The notes: generated from the sequence alone by a model not told the origin. Positions 36,390 through 45,739 are shown, numbered from the stretch's first letter. The stretch is DNA of 64,000 nucleotides from Thiosocius sp963759055 (GCA_963759055.1 CAVWYD010000018.1:62001-126000); one strand, 5' to 3'. Numbers and translations are program-made.

Positions 36390-38330
36390 ATGCCAGAACC
36401 CAATCTGACCGATCAACTGGGCGCGTTTCAAACCTGGAAACAAGCCCGATCACGGTTACTCATCCGACTTCAGCCATGGCTGAGGCAGCAAGGCCTGTTC
36501 ACCACCGAGGCCAGGCACGCGATCGAGCGCGCCCTCCGTGCCCTGCATGACGAGCATGTCACGGTGGCCGTTGCCGGTGAATTCTCTCGCGGCAAGACCG
36601 AACTCATCAATGCGCTGTTCTTCGCCGATCAGGGGCGCAGACTCCTGCCAACGGACGCCGGACGCACCACCATGTGCCCGACAGAGATCTTCTGCGACCC
36701 GGACGTACCGCCGCAGCTGCGCCTGCTGCCGATCGAGACCCGTGGTGAAGAATTCTCACTGGCCGCGCTGCGTGAAGACCTCAAGCAATGGCAGATCGTC
36801 GAGCTGGATCCGGATGACCCGGAATCACTCGCCGAACGATTGCAGATGCTGACCGAAAACAGGCTGGTCAGTAAGCGCGAAGCGGCAGAACTCGGGCTTT
36901 TCCAGGATGATGAAAATAGCGGTTCGGCGCAAGTGAGCATCCCGCGCTGGCGCCTGGCCCAGCTCAACATCCGACACCCCCTGTTGGCGCAGGGCCTGCG
37001 CATCCTCGACACGCCGGGACTGAACGCCATCGGCAGCGAACCGGAACTGACCTACGAAATGCTGCCGGCAGCGCAGGCCGTCCTGTTTGTCCTGGCCGCC
37101 GATACCGGTGTGACACAGTCGGATCTGCAGATATGGCAGAAGTTTATTCAACGCCCCGGCCACGAGAAACGCCGGGGCGTCATGGTCGTCCTCAACAAGA
37201 CCGACACCCTGTGGGACGAACTACGGACACCCGGACAGATAGCGGAAAGCATCATCAAGCAATGTCGCGAGGTCTCAAAGACGCTGGGGGTGAACGCACA
37301 ACAGATATTTGCCACATCCGCTCAGAAAGCCCTGTTGGCGCGTGTACATAACAACCTCGCGTTGGAACAACGCAGCGGTATCGCGAGCCTGGAAAAACAC
37401 CTTGCCGAAACCATGGTGAGCAACCGCATGCAGCTCATCCAGCAGGAACACACCCATATGGTGAGCGAGGCGATCGAGGCACTGGAAACCATCATCCAAG
37501 GCCGGCTGGAACGCAACGGACATCAGCGGCAAAGCCTGCTCGACCTGGCGGGACAAAGTGATTCGGCGATCGGTCGCATGCTGACAGCAACCCAGCGCGA
37601 CTACGAGCACTATCAGACCAGCATTCGCGCCTACAAGCAGGACCTCACCGCTTTCAGGCAACACGGACACATTCTGCTGACCGCCCTGAATGTGCGCAGT
37701 CTGGAAAAGACCCTGGATGATATCCGCCAGACGATGACGGAGGCGTGGACGACCTATGGCCTCAAAGATGCCATGCTCCGGCTGTTCGAGGATATCAACT
37801 CGCGTATAGAGGTCGCGGCGAGACAGACACAATCGATGCGGCGTCTGTTGCGCAACATGCATCGCAGGTTTCAGAGCCAGCATCAGTTCAAACTGCCTCC
37901 GCCCCCGATGTTCTCGATCGTCAAATACCAGGTGGAGCTGAGCCTGCTCGACCAGGAGGCCGATACGTTCAGAAACAGTGCGCGCACCGCGCTGATGGAG
38001 CAGCACTTTGTTACGAAGCGCTACTTCAGCACCATCGTGACACGCGCGCGTCGAATCATCGGCACAGCCCACGACGATGCCCGGCATTGGCATGACACTG
38101 CCCTGTTACCTCTCGCCACCGAGATCAAAGAGTACCGGGATGACCTTGCACAGCAGATCCTCGATCTGCGCCGGGCCGGTGATTCGCGCAAAACAGTCCA
38201 GCAGAGAATTGTCGCCCTCAAGCGCGACGACAGCAGACTGCATGTCCAGCTGAATTCGTTCGCAAAAGTACGTGGCCTGCTCGCTGAAACCGGGATCCCG
38301 ACTGCCTCTCGGGCCAGCGGCGAAAACTGA
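36390..38330 (+). CDS. Dynamin-like GTPase
   Basis: Large GTPase of about 646 residues. P-loop VAVAGEFSRGKTELINALF near residue 65, Thr-containing switch region TDAGRTTMCPTEIF, G3 ILDTPGLNAIG near residue 206, and G4 VLNKTDTLWDE near 268. The rest is largely helical (RQSLLDLAGQSDSAIGRML and later), as in bacterial dynamin-like proteins, which remodel or protect membranes. No membrane helix. The true start is uncertain: ATG 36297 and 36390 are in frame; 36390 has a weak AGGGTGG site. The open frame upstream belongs to yggU. It stands alone, whereas many bacterial dynamins come in pairs. Confidence 0.85.
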   Translation: MPEPNLTDQLGAFQTWKQARSRLLIRLQPWLRQQGLFTTEARHAIERALRALHDEHVTVAVAGEFSRGKTELINALFFADQGRRLLPTDAGRTTMCPTEIFCDPDVPPQLRLLPIETRGEEFSLAALREDLKQWQIVELDPDDPESLAERLQMLTENRLVSKREAAELGLFQDDENSGSAQVSIPRWRLAQLNIRHPLLAQGLRILDTPGLNAIGSEPELTYEMLPAAQAVLFVLAADTGVTQSDLQIWQKFIQRPGHEKRRGVMVVLNKTDTLWDELRTPGQIAESIIKQCREVSKTLGVNAQQIFATSAQKALLARVHNNLALEQRSGIASLEKHLAETMVSNRMQLIQQEHTHMVSEAIEALETIIQGRLERNGHQRQSLLDLAGQSDSAIGRMLTATQRDYEHYQTSIRAYKQDLTAFRQHGHILLTALNVRSLEKTLDDIRQTMTEAWTTYGLKDAMLRLFEDINSRIEVAARQTQSMRRLLRNMHRRFQSQHQFKLPPPPMFSIVKYQVELSLLDQEADTFRNSARTALMEQHFVTKRYFSTIVTRARRIIGTAHDDARHWHDTALLPLATEIKEYRDDLAQQILDLRRAGDSRKTVQQRIVALKRDDSRLHVQLNSFAKVRGLLAETGIPTASRASGEN

Positions 38331-38446
38331 AATACGCATCCCGGCCTTACAACTCAGCCCTAAGCTGAAACATTAACAGCCGAGCACTGGTCTATATTGT
38401 TGTGTAAGGAGCAACCAGAAAAATAACTCATCCGGAGGATAACTCT

Positions 38447-38890
38447 ATGAAATTCCTGGCAAATACCCTGGGCCTGGTGTTGATGCTGCTATTGCCTTTG
38501 TCTGCCTTGTCAGAGAACAGCACCCATACCGGTGGCTACACCATCCACCACAATGCATTGACCACCGACAGCCTGCCGGTCCAGGTCGCCAGCGCTTATG
38601 GCATTCAGCGCAGCAAGAGCCGGGCGTTACTCAATGTCAGCGTCATTCGTGACGAGCCCGGAGGTATGGGCACGCCCGTACACGCCGAGATTCGGGCGGT
38701 TGCCAGAACCCTTTACGGTCAGATCCGCCCGATAGAGCTGCGCGAGATCGTTGAAGACAAGGCGATCTACTACATCGGCGATTTTCCGGTAGCCCACCGC
38801 GAAGCGCTTCATTTTGAGTTTGAGATCCTGCCTGCCGGTGGACGTTATCCGCTGCGGGCGAGTATGCGCCAGGAGTTCTGGACCAACTAG
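38447..38890 (+). CDS. DUF4426 family exported protein
   Basis: A 147-residue protein with a signal peptide (FLANTLGLVLMLLLPLSALS) and a DUF4426-like domain: GGYTIHHNALTTDSLPVQVA, YGIQRSKSRALLNVSVIRD and FEFEILPAGGRYPLRAS. In Pseudomonas a DUF4426 gene also lies downstream of yggT, with metX-metW between; those two are missing here. GGAGGATAACTCT precedes the ATG. A possible promoter is TTAACA (38373-38378) and TATTGT (38395-38400), spacing 16. Function unknown. Confidence 0.85.
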   Translation: MKFLANTLGLVLMLLLPLSALSENSTHTGGYTIHHNALTTDSLPVQVASAYGIQRSKSRALLNVSVIRDEPGGMGTPVHAEIRAVARTLYGQIRPIELREIVEDKAIYYIGDFPVAHREALHFEFEILPAGGRYPLRASMRQEFWTN

Positions 38891-38908
38891 GGTCTGTTCA
38901 CACGGCGA

Positions 38909-39574
38909 TCACCTTCCCCAGGCATCGAACAGCAAGAGCACGCCGAACACCATCACCAGGGTGCCGGCCACAGCCCTGACCGCTGGCTGTTTTACCCAGC
39001 GGTTGAGCTGCGCTGCCGCCACCCCCATCAGCAGCAGATTGGGCAGGGTGCCGAGACCGAACGCCAGCATCAGCAACGCACCTTCCAGGGCGCCGCCTGC
39101 TGAAACCGTCCATACCAGGGCACTGTAGACCAGCCCGCAAGGCAGCCAGCCCCACAACAGGCCAAGCAGCAGCCCGTGGCGCACCGAGCGCACCGGCAGC
39201 AGCCCCCTGCCCAGCGGCTCGATCCTGCGCCACAGGACGCCCCCGGCCCGCTCCACGCGCGACAGCACATTCCACCAGCCGGCCAGATAAAGCCCCATGA
39301 GGATCAGGAACAGCCCGGCGAAGCTCAACAGTACTTTTTGTGCAGTCTGCACCGGCAGCAGCCCGGAGAAATAGAACCCGAGCGCACCCATCAGGGCACC
39401 GGCCAGCGTGTAGCTGCTGATCCGCCCGACGTTGTAGGCGAGCAGGATCGGCAGATTGCGCTCCGCCGGCAGTCCAAATGACAAAGCGCCCACAATGCCG
39501 CCGCACATACCGACGCAATGCACGCCACCGAGCAGGCCAACGACAAAAGCACTCAACAGATCCACGGAACCCAT
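38909..39574 (-). CDS. TauE/SafE-like membrane transporter, GGxHCxGMCGG type
   Basis: A 221-residue inner-membrane protein of the sulfite exporter TauE/SafE-like class (COG2836 type). About six helices and the hallmark LLGGVHCVGMCGGIVGAL at the N-terminus, repeated in degenerate form as LLWGWLPCGLVYSAL. Cys residues in such motifs have been suggested to handle metals, often copper for cytochrome oxidase, or sulfur compounds; I cannot decide. ATG 39574 overlaps the last base of the ampG stop (TGATG), forming the tail of an xth-ampG-tauE-like operon. Confidence 0.82.
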   Translation of the reverse strand: MGSVDLLSAFVVGLLGGVHCVGMCGGIVGALSFGLPAERNLPILLAYNVGRISSYTLAGALMGALGFYFSGLLPVQTAQKVLLSFAGLFLILMGLYLAGWWNVLSRVERAGGVLWRRIEPLGRGLLPVRSVRHGLLLGLLWGWLPCGLVYSALVWTVSAGGALEGALLMLAFGLGTLPNLLLMGVAAAQLNRWVKQPAVRAVAGTLVMVFGVLLLFDAWGR

Positions 39575-40837
39575 CAAACCGCCCCGTGTGGTCGTTCATC
39601 CGAACCGCGACCGTGCAGCCAGCGCAACAGCAGCAGGCCAGGCAGGGCAATCAGGGCGCACGCGATAAAGAAGGTTGACCAGCCCATGAAATCGGCCATG
39701 AAACCGGTGGGCGCTGCGGCGATCACTCTTGGCACCCCCATCAGACTGGAGAGCAGCGCGTACTGTGTGGCGGTGAATTTCTTGTTGGTCAGGCTCGCCA
39801 TGTAGGCGATATAGGCAGCGGTACCCATGCCACCCGACAGATTCTCGAAGGTGATGACGGCCGCAAGCCCGGGGATACTCGCACCGATCTGCGCCAGCAG
39901 CGCGAACCCTGCCGTCGATACCCCCTGCAATATGCCGAAGATCCAGAGGGCACGAAAAATTCCCAGACGCATGATCAACACGCCACCGATCAGACCGCCG
40001 ACGATGGTCGCCCAGAAACCGAACAGTTTCACCACGGTACCGATCTCGGTCTTGCTGAATCCGATATCGAGGTAGAACGGCGTGGTCATGTGCGACGCCA
40101 TGGTGTCACCGATCTTGTACAGCAGGATGAACGCAAGGATCAGCACCGCATCGCGACGACACAAAGTATTCGACGAAGGGTTGAACCACGGCCTCGCGCA
40201 GGGTGCTCGGCACACCCTCGGCGGGCGAAGGTTCGGGCGCGAACAGGGTCGTCACGACACCGACCAGCATGAAGGCCGCCATCAACTGATAGACCTGGGC
40301 GAAACTCATGTGGTCGGCCAGGATCAGGCCACCGCCCGAGGCCAGCAGCATGCCGACCCGATAACCGTTCACATACAGCGATGCTCCCAGCCCCTGCTCA
40401 TCATCGGCCAGGGCCTCACGACGGTAGGCATCGATGACGATATCCTGACTCGCCGAGAAGAAAGTGACCAGCAGCGCGGCAACAGCCAGCCACCAGGGAT
40501 CGACCGCAGGCTGGGTCAAAGACAGTAACAGCAGCGAACCGATCAGCAACAGCTGGAATATCAGCAACCAGCCGCGTCGCCGCCCGAGACCATTGGGGGT
40601 AAAACGATCCATCAGGGGCGCCCACAGGAACTTGAGCGTATACGGCAGCCCGACCAGCGCAAACAGCCCGATGGTGCCCAGGTCCACGCCCTCTTCTTTC
40701 ATCCAGGCCTGCAACACCGAACCGGTCAGCAACAACGGGAGCCCGGCGGCAAAGCCCATGACCGCCGCCACCAGCATGCGCCAGGACAGGGCTGCACGAG
40801 CAATCGCGGCGAAGGAACGCGGCGGCTCAGGGTTCAA
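39574..40837 (-). pseudogene. ampG: AmpG-type muropeptide permease, interrupted by a +1 frameshift
   Basis: Major-facilitator protein importing anhydro-muropeptides for cell-wall recycling. The first part (AALSWRMLVAAVMGFAAGLP, LPYTLKFLWAPLMDRF, FSASQDIVIDAYRREAL) ends in frame at about 40155. The remainder continues in the next frame as RRDAVLILAFILLYKIGDTM and SLTNKKFTATQYALLSSL. Removing one base near 40158 joins EYFV to RRDAVLIL as expected for AmpG. The start is a TTG at 40837 inside the end of the exonuclease gene. Both halves are conserved, so I suspect an error in the sequence rather than a dead gene. Confidence 0.85.
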
Positions 40838-41601
40838 GCGCGTAATCCACGATCAGTGGCGCGTGATCCGAAAAACGCTTGCTGCGGTAGATCTTCGCGT
40901 CACTGATGCGATCGCGCAGACCGGGGGTGACAACCTGGTAGTCGATGCGCCAGCCGACGTTCTTGGCCCAGGCCTGTCCCCGATTGGACCACCAGGTGTA
41001 TTCGTCGGCAGACTGATTGACCACGCGAAACGCATCCACCCAGCCCATCGGACCGAACAACTCGTCCAGCCAGGCCCGTTCTTCCGGCAGAAACCCGGAG
41101 TTCTTCTGGTTGCCACGCCAGTTCTTGATGTCGGCCTTGGTATGCGCAATGTTCCAGTCGCCGCAGATGATGTATTCGCGCCCATCGCTGCGCAGCTGTC
41201 TCAAAGCAGGGTGTGAGTCGCGCCATCACATCGAATTTCACCTGCTGGCGGGCTTCGCTCGACGACCCGGAAGGCAGATAGAGCGAAATCACGCTGAGAT
41301 TTCCAAAACGGGCCTCAATCCAGCGCCCCTCGGTATCGAAATCCGGCCAGCCGATGCCCTCGATCACCTCATCGGGTTCATGCCGCGCATACAATGCGAC
41401 GCCGCTGTAGCCCTTCTTCTGAGCCGGATGGTAGTAGCAGCGGAAACTGGGCGGCCAGAACTGAGGGTCATTCAGCTGATCGACCTGGGCCTTGATCTCC
41501 TGCAGACAGACCACATCGGCGCGCTGCCGGCGCAGCCAGGCATAAAAGCCCTTGCGCGCAGCGGCCCGTATACCGTTCACATTGAGGCTTATCACGCGCA
41601 T
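40827..41601 (-). pseudogene. xth: Exonuclease III / Crc family, interrupted by a +1 frameshift
   Basis: Exodeoxyribonuclease III-like phosphodiesterase. ATG 41601 starts MRVISLNVNGIRAAARKG; metal Glu in VVCLQEIKAQ; then IEARFGNLSVISLYLPSG. After KFDVMARLTPC the frame shifts at the AAA run 41203-41205 (TTT on the coding strand) and continues LRQLRSDGREYIICGDWNIA, KADIKNWRGNQKNSGFLPE, and ends with SDHAPLIVDYALE. Catalytic Asp/Asn/His are retained, unlike Pseudomonas Crc, which sits next to pyrE and has lost them. So an active nuclease ancestor is likely if the indel is corrected. Divergent from pyrE. Confidence 0.88.
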
Positions 41602-41692
41602 GCGGCGCATTATAGGGAAAGCCGTGGTGTTCTGCCCTTGTCAGTCGCGCGTCGCTTACGCAAAATGCGCACCTCCTCCACAGGGGTACAGA

Positions 41693-42334
41693 ATGCAAGA
41701 CTATCAGCGCGAATTTCTCGATTTTGCCCTCGATCTCGGCGTCCTCCGTTTCGGCGAGTTCACGCTCAAATCAGGACGGGTCAGCCCTTATTTCTTCAAT
41801 GCCGGTCTGTTCAATACCGGTGCGGCACTGGCGAGACTCGGGCGCTTTTACGCCCAGGCCATTGTCGACTCGGGGATAAAATTCGATGTGTTGTACGGTC
41901 CCGCCTACAAGGGGATACCCCTGGCTGCGGTGACCGCCGCCGCGCTCTACGATCAACACGGTATCGATGTGCCCTACGCCTTCAACCGCAAGGAGGCAAA
42001 GAGCCACGGCGAAGGCGGCAGCATTGTCGGCCACCCGCTGCAGGGCGACATCCTGATCATCGATGACGTCATCACCGCCGGTACCGCCATTCGTGAATCC
42101 ATGGACATCATCGCCGCAGAGGGCGCCAGGCCGGTGGGCGTGGTGATTGCCCTCGACCGCCAGGAGCGCGGCAAGGGCGAGCGTTCCGCGATCCAGGAGG
42201 TCGAATCGGACTACGGCATGTCGGTGGCGGCCATCGTGCGCCTGCAGGAACTGGTCGACTTCGTCGGCCAGCGCGGTGACGCTGCCGGGCACCTCGATAA
42301 CATCGTCGCCTACCGGCGCGAATACGGCGTCTGA
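41693..42334 (+). CDS. pyrE: Orotate phosphoribosyltransferase
   Basis: Converts orotate and PRPP to OMP. 213 residues from ATG 41693 (MQDYQREFLDFALDLGVL). Substrate segments FTLKSGRVSPYFFNAGLF and LYGPAYKGIPLA, flexible loop FNRKEAKSHGEGG, and PRPP loop ILIIDDVITAGTAIRES near residue 122. A longer open frame upstream overlaps the divergent exonuclease gene and is not used. The 91-base gap to that gene is the likely promoter region. It meets the next, opposite gene end to end. Confidence 0.97.
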   Translation: MQDYQREFLDFALDLGVLRFGEFTLKSGRVSPYFFNAGLFNTGAALARLGRFYAQAIVDSGIKFDVLYGPAYKGIPLAAVTAAALYDQHGIDVPYAFNRKEAKSHGEGGSIVGHPLQGDILIIDDVITAGTAIRESMDIIAAEGARPVGVVIALDRQERGKGERSAIQEVESDYGMSVAAIVRLQELVDFVGQRGDAAGHLDNIVAYRREYGV

Positions 42335-43081
42335 TCAGCCGACGATCAATTTGAGCCCGACCAAGAGTGTGACGACCTCAAAGGCGCGCTTGATCCAGCG
42401 GTTGCCCTTGAGGATGGCCAGATGTGCTCCCGCGAACCCCCCGAGCAGCGAGCCTGCCAGCAGTGCCGGCAGCCAGTTCCACTGCACTTCACCGAGGATC
42501 CCCAGGGCCACCGCACCGCTGCCGTTCCAGAACACCCCGACCAGGACCAGGGTGTAGGCCACCGCCTGCCGGTAGTCCGCACCGAACCATCGGACCAGCC
42601 ACAGGGTCACGAACAGCCCTGTGCCGGAGGTCAGCGAACCATTGAGAATGCCAATCCCAAACAGCCCCAGCCCCCCGATCCAAAGCCCCCTTCCCGTGCG
42701 GTTTCGCGGCTGTTCGGTCAGGCCCATCTGCCCCTTGGCGACCGAATAGACACCGAGACCCAGGGTGAGCACCCCCAACGCAATTTCCGCGTAACGCCCG
42801 GGAACTTGCAGGATCAAACTGGCACCTAAGAGAACACCGGGGACGCCGGTGGCCAGGATGAACAGCACGAACTGGCGACGCAGGCCACCCTCGCGCAGAT
42901 GCCGGATGGTTGCACCCACGCCCAGTGCAACCGAGGCGATCTTATGGGTTGCCAGGGCGACGCCAAACGGCAGGCCGAGAAATATCAGTACCGGCAGCTG
43001 AAGCAGGCCGGCCCCGCCCCCGGCAAAGGCAGAAAACATGTTCGCCACCAGGGAAATCAAAAAAAGTATGAACTGTTCCAC
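42335..43081 (-). CDS. TauE/SafE family sulfite exporter-like permease
   Basis: A 248-residue membrane protein of the TauE/SafE family with about eight helices in two repeats: FLISLVANMFSAFAGGGAGLL with the Gly-rich motif, and LFGIGILNGSLTSGTGLF in the second half. Members export sulfite, sulfoacetate or similar anions, but most are uncharacterised. The start is GTG 43081 or TTG 43084; no clear ribosome site separates them. Its stop is directly adjacent to the pyrE stop on the other strand; it is divergent from the DUF4124 gene. Confidence 0.85.
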   Translation of the reverse strand: MEQFILFLISLVANMFSAFAGGGAGLLQLPVLIFLGLPFGVALATHKIASVALGVGATIRHLREGGLRRQFVLFILATGVPGVLLGASLILQVPGRYAEIALGVLTLGLGVYSVAKGQMGLTEQPRNRTGRGLWIGGLGLFGIGILNGSLTSGTGLFVTLWLVRWFGADYRQAVAYTLVLVGVFWNGSGAVALGILGEVQWNWLPALLAGSLLGGFAGAHLAILKGNRWIKRAFEVVTLLVGLKLIVG

Positions 43082-43152
43082 CAATTGGCCGTTAACCGGG
43101 GACGAGGAGTCATTATAATGAACGGCCGAGCGTTGGCCGCTTGCGAGTAGCT

Positions 43153-44154
43153 ATGAAGTCAGTATTCCGTCAGTTGATCACCGGTTCGATCGTTTTCCTG
43201 GTCACCCTGCTGCCCGCCCAGGCCGGCAACATCAAGAAATGGGTGGATGAAAACGGCGTCACGCACTACGGCACTGCGGTCCCCCCGCAATACAGGGATC
43301 GGGCCCACAGTGAAATCAATAAGCATGGCATCGAGGTCCGCAGACACGATCGCGCCAAGACCCCGGAAGAAATTGAACGCGAAAAAGCGCTGGCCGCCCT
43401 GCGTGCCGAGCAGCGGAAACTGCTCGAAGAACAGCAGGCTCGCGACCGTATCCTGCTGAATCTTTATCGCAACGAAGACGACCTGGTCATGGCCCGCGAC
43501 GGCAAGCTGGCACAGCTGGACGGTCAGATCAGGCTCAAGCACAAAGAGATCCGGCGCCTGAAGACGCGCCTGTCCGACTTTCAGATCACGGCGGCCTCCG
43601 CCGAGCGTGGCGGCAAGCAGTTGACGCCGAAGCAACTGTCCAACCTGCAGACCACCCAGCGCTCGATCGAAAAGTCGTATGCCATGATCCTGAGCAAAGA
43701 GGATGAAAAACGCGCCACGCTTGAAAGTTACGACTACGACCTGGCGCGTTTCCGCAAGCTGCGTCAGGGGGCCGCTCGGGCCGCCAATGCGGACGTCATT
43801 GCGAAATCGGATATTCCGGACCTGGTCGATACCGCGGTGCGGTGTCAGAAGGGCGACGAATGTGAACGCCTGTGGGTGATTGCGCAAAAATACGCGCGCA
43901 AACATGCAACAACGCCCATCGACCTCACGGCAGACAGGATCCTTGTGACCGCACCGCCGCGCGAACTCAAGGATATCAGTATCACCGTTTCGCGCCTGGA
44001 CGAAAAGGAAAGCGGCGGTGAACGGATTTTCATGGATGTGCAATGCGCAGCCTTCACCGAAGGGAAGGAATTCTGCCGTGGCCCCGAGGTCTCCAAGATT
44101 CGCGACGATTTCCGCGGCGCGCTCGGCTACAGTGGGGCAGCAATCCGAGATTGA
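43153..44154 (+). CDS. DUF4124 coiled-coil exported protein
   Basis: A 333-residue secreted protein. Signal peptide QLITGSIVFLVTLLPAQAG, then a DUF4124 motif (IKKWVDENGVTHYGTAVPPQ) near residues 25-45, then a long charged helical stretch (KALAALRAEQRKLLEEQQAR; LKHKEIRRLKTRLSDFQ) predicted to be coiled coil, and a C-terminal part with four Cys (VRCQKGDECERLW; DVQCAAFTEGKEFC) suggesting two disulfides. DUF4124 proteins are common in Gammaproteobacteria; function unknown. ATG 43153 preferred to an in-frame GTG at 43141. Confidence 0.85.
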   Translation: MKSVFRQLITGSIVFLVTLLPAQAGNIKKWVDENGVTHYGTAVPPQYRDRAHSEINKHGIEVRRHDRAKTPEEIEREKALAALRAEQRKLLEEQQARDRILLNLYRNEDDLVMARDGKLAQLDGQIRLKHKEIRRLKTRLSDFQITAASAERGGKQLTPKQLSNLQTTQRSIEKSYAMILSKEDEKRATLESYDYDLARFRKLRQGAARAANADVIAKSDIPDLVDTAVRCQKGDECERLWVIAQKYARKHATTPIDLTADRILVTAPPRELKDISITVSRLDEKESGGERIFMDVQCAAFTEGKEFCRGPEVSKIRDDFRGALGYSGAAIRD

Positions 44155-44224
44155 CCGCGCCAGGCCCCTGCTCGGCGGGTTGCATCGGAATCCGAACGCC
44201 GGACGGGAGATTTCTTCAGCGGGC

Positions 44225-44813
44225 TCAGGCCGGGTCGAAAAGACCGTGGCTGAGCACACCCCAATCGGCCTCCCAGCCGGATAGCGAGGCCTCGCTGAAA
44301 CGTGAACGCAGAAACTGCTGCATCCGTCCTTCGACAAAGGCGGTCAACAGTGCGGCGGCTGCCTCTGGCGTGGTGCGCAGACTCGCATCCTGACGCAGCT
44401 GTGCCTCGCGAAGGATCTGGCGCAACTGCACATCAATGCGCTCGAAGAATTGCTGTACCCGCTCGTGCAGACGCTCGCGCTCACCGACCAGCGCGTCACC
44501 GAGAAGGATCCGTGTAATCCCCGGGTTACGGTCGGCAAACCCGAGCAACAGGAAGATCACCTTGGCAACCCGCACCTGGGTGTTCTTTTCTTCGTCCGAG
44601 GATCTGATTGATCCGCGCGAACACACTCTCTTCCGCAAAGCCGATCAATCCCTCGAACATCCGGGCCTTGCTCGGGAAATGCCGGTAGAGCGCTGCCTCT
44701 GATACGCCCACCGCACGCGCGAGCGCGGCCGTGGTTATACGATCGCCCGGATGCTGTTCCAGCTCGTTGGCCAGGGCCTCGAGGATCGCCTGCTTACGTG
44801 ATGGCCGCGGCAT
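44225..44813 (-). pseudogene. slmA: Nucleoid occlusion factor SlmA, interrupted by a +1 frameshift
   Basis: TetR-family DNA-binding protein that blocks FtsZ assembly over the nucleoid. N-terminal helix-turn-helix: RKQAILEALANELEQHPGD, ITTAALARAVGVSEAALYRH, FPSKARMFEGLIGFAEESVF. At about 44596 (a GG on the coding strand) the frame breaks, and the next frame carries DEEKNTQVRVAKVIFLLLGF, ADRNPGITRILLGDALVGE and RMQQFLRSRFSEASLSGWE. Removal of one G gives QILGDEEKNTQ-like continuity. Both halves match SlmA, so likely a sequence error. Convergent with the DUF4124 gene. Confidence 0.87.
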
Positions 44814-44823
44814 GAGCCTGTCG

Positions 44824-45720
44824 TTACCGGCGTCGAATCAGGGTGCCCACACCCTGGTCCGTGAACAATTCGACCAGGACCGCATGCGGAACCCGACCAT
44901 CGATGATGTGGGCCGAGTTGACCCCGGCCTTCACCGCACTCACGGCACACCCGATCTTCGGCAGCATGCCCCCGGTGATGGTGCCATCTGCAATGAGTCC
45001 ATCCACCGAATCCAGTGTCAGGCCGGTCAACAGATCGCCCTGCTTGTCCAGCAGCCCCACGGTATTGGTCAGAAGCATCAGCTTCTCCGCATGCAGCACC
45101 TCGGCCATCCTTCCGGCCACCAGGTCAGCGTTGATGTTGTAGGAGTGACCGTCGTCACCGACACCGATCGGCGCCACCACGGGGATGAAATTACCGTGCA
45201 CCAGCATGTCGACCACCGATGCATCGATGCTCTCGACTTCACCGACGTGACCGATGTCGATGATCTCGGGCGCCTGGGCCTCCGGGTTCGCCCGGGTGAG
45301 ATTGAGCTTGCGTGCACGGATCAGGTCTCCGTCCTTACCGGTCAGTCCAACCGCCGAACCACCATGCCGGTTGATCAGATTGACGATATCCTTGTTGACC
45401 AACCCGCCGAGCACCATCTCGACCACGTCCATGGTCTCGGAATCGGTGACCCGCATCCCCTGGACAAACTCGCTCTGCTTGCCCAGGCGCTTGAGCAGAT
45501 TGCCGATCTGCGGCCCGCCGCCATGAACCACCACCGGATTGATGCCGACGAGCTTCATCAGTACGACATCGCGCGCGAAACCCGCCTTCAGGTCTTCGTC
45601 GACCATGGCGTTGCCACCGTACTTGATCACGATCGTCTTGCCGCCAAAGCGCTGAATGTACGGCAGCGCCTCAGACAATACGTGGGCGACATTGCCCGCC
45701 GCTTCCACCGTCAAACTCAT
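44824..45720 (-). CDS. argB: Acetylglutamate kinase
   Basis: Second step of arginine synthesis. The protein is 298 residues from ATG 45720. N-terminal helix AAGNVAHVLSEALPYIQRFG (of the arginine-sensitive type), KTIVIKYGGNAMVDE, VVVHGGGPQIGNLLKRLG, NINADLVAGRMAEVL and TITGGMLPKIGCAVSAVKAG. The N-terminal helix suggests hexameric, arginine-inhibited enzyme. It lies between algC and slmA in a minus-strand run coaBC-dut-algC-argB-slmA. Confidence 0.97.
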   Translation of the reverse strand: MSLTVEAAGNVAHVLSEALPYIQRFGGKTIVIKYGGNAMVDEDLKAGFARDVVLMKLVGINPVVVHGGGPQIGNLLKRLGKQSEFVQGMRVTDSETMDVVEMVLGGLVNKDIVNLINRHGGSAVGLTGKDGDLIRARKLNLTRANPEAQAPEIIDIGHVGEVESIDASVVDMLVHGNFIPVVAPIGVGDDGHSYNINADLVAGRMAEVLHAEKLMLLTNTVGLLDKQGDLLTGLTLDSVDGLIADGTITGGMLPKIGCAVSAVKAGVNSAHIIDGRVPHAVLVELFTDQGVGTLIRRR

Positions 45721-45739
45721 GGTTGATCCCGATAGATAA

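Noticed and set aside
35919..38330. An 803-residue YggU-GTPase fusion protein
   Set aside because: The real yggU end is in the next frame; residues between 36150 and about 36300 are out-of-frame translation.
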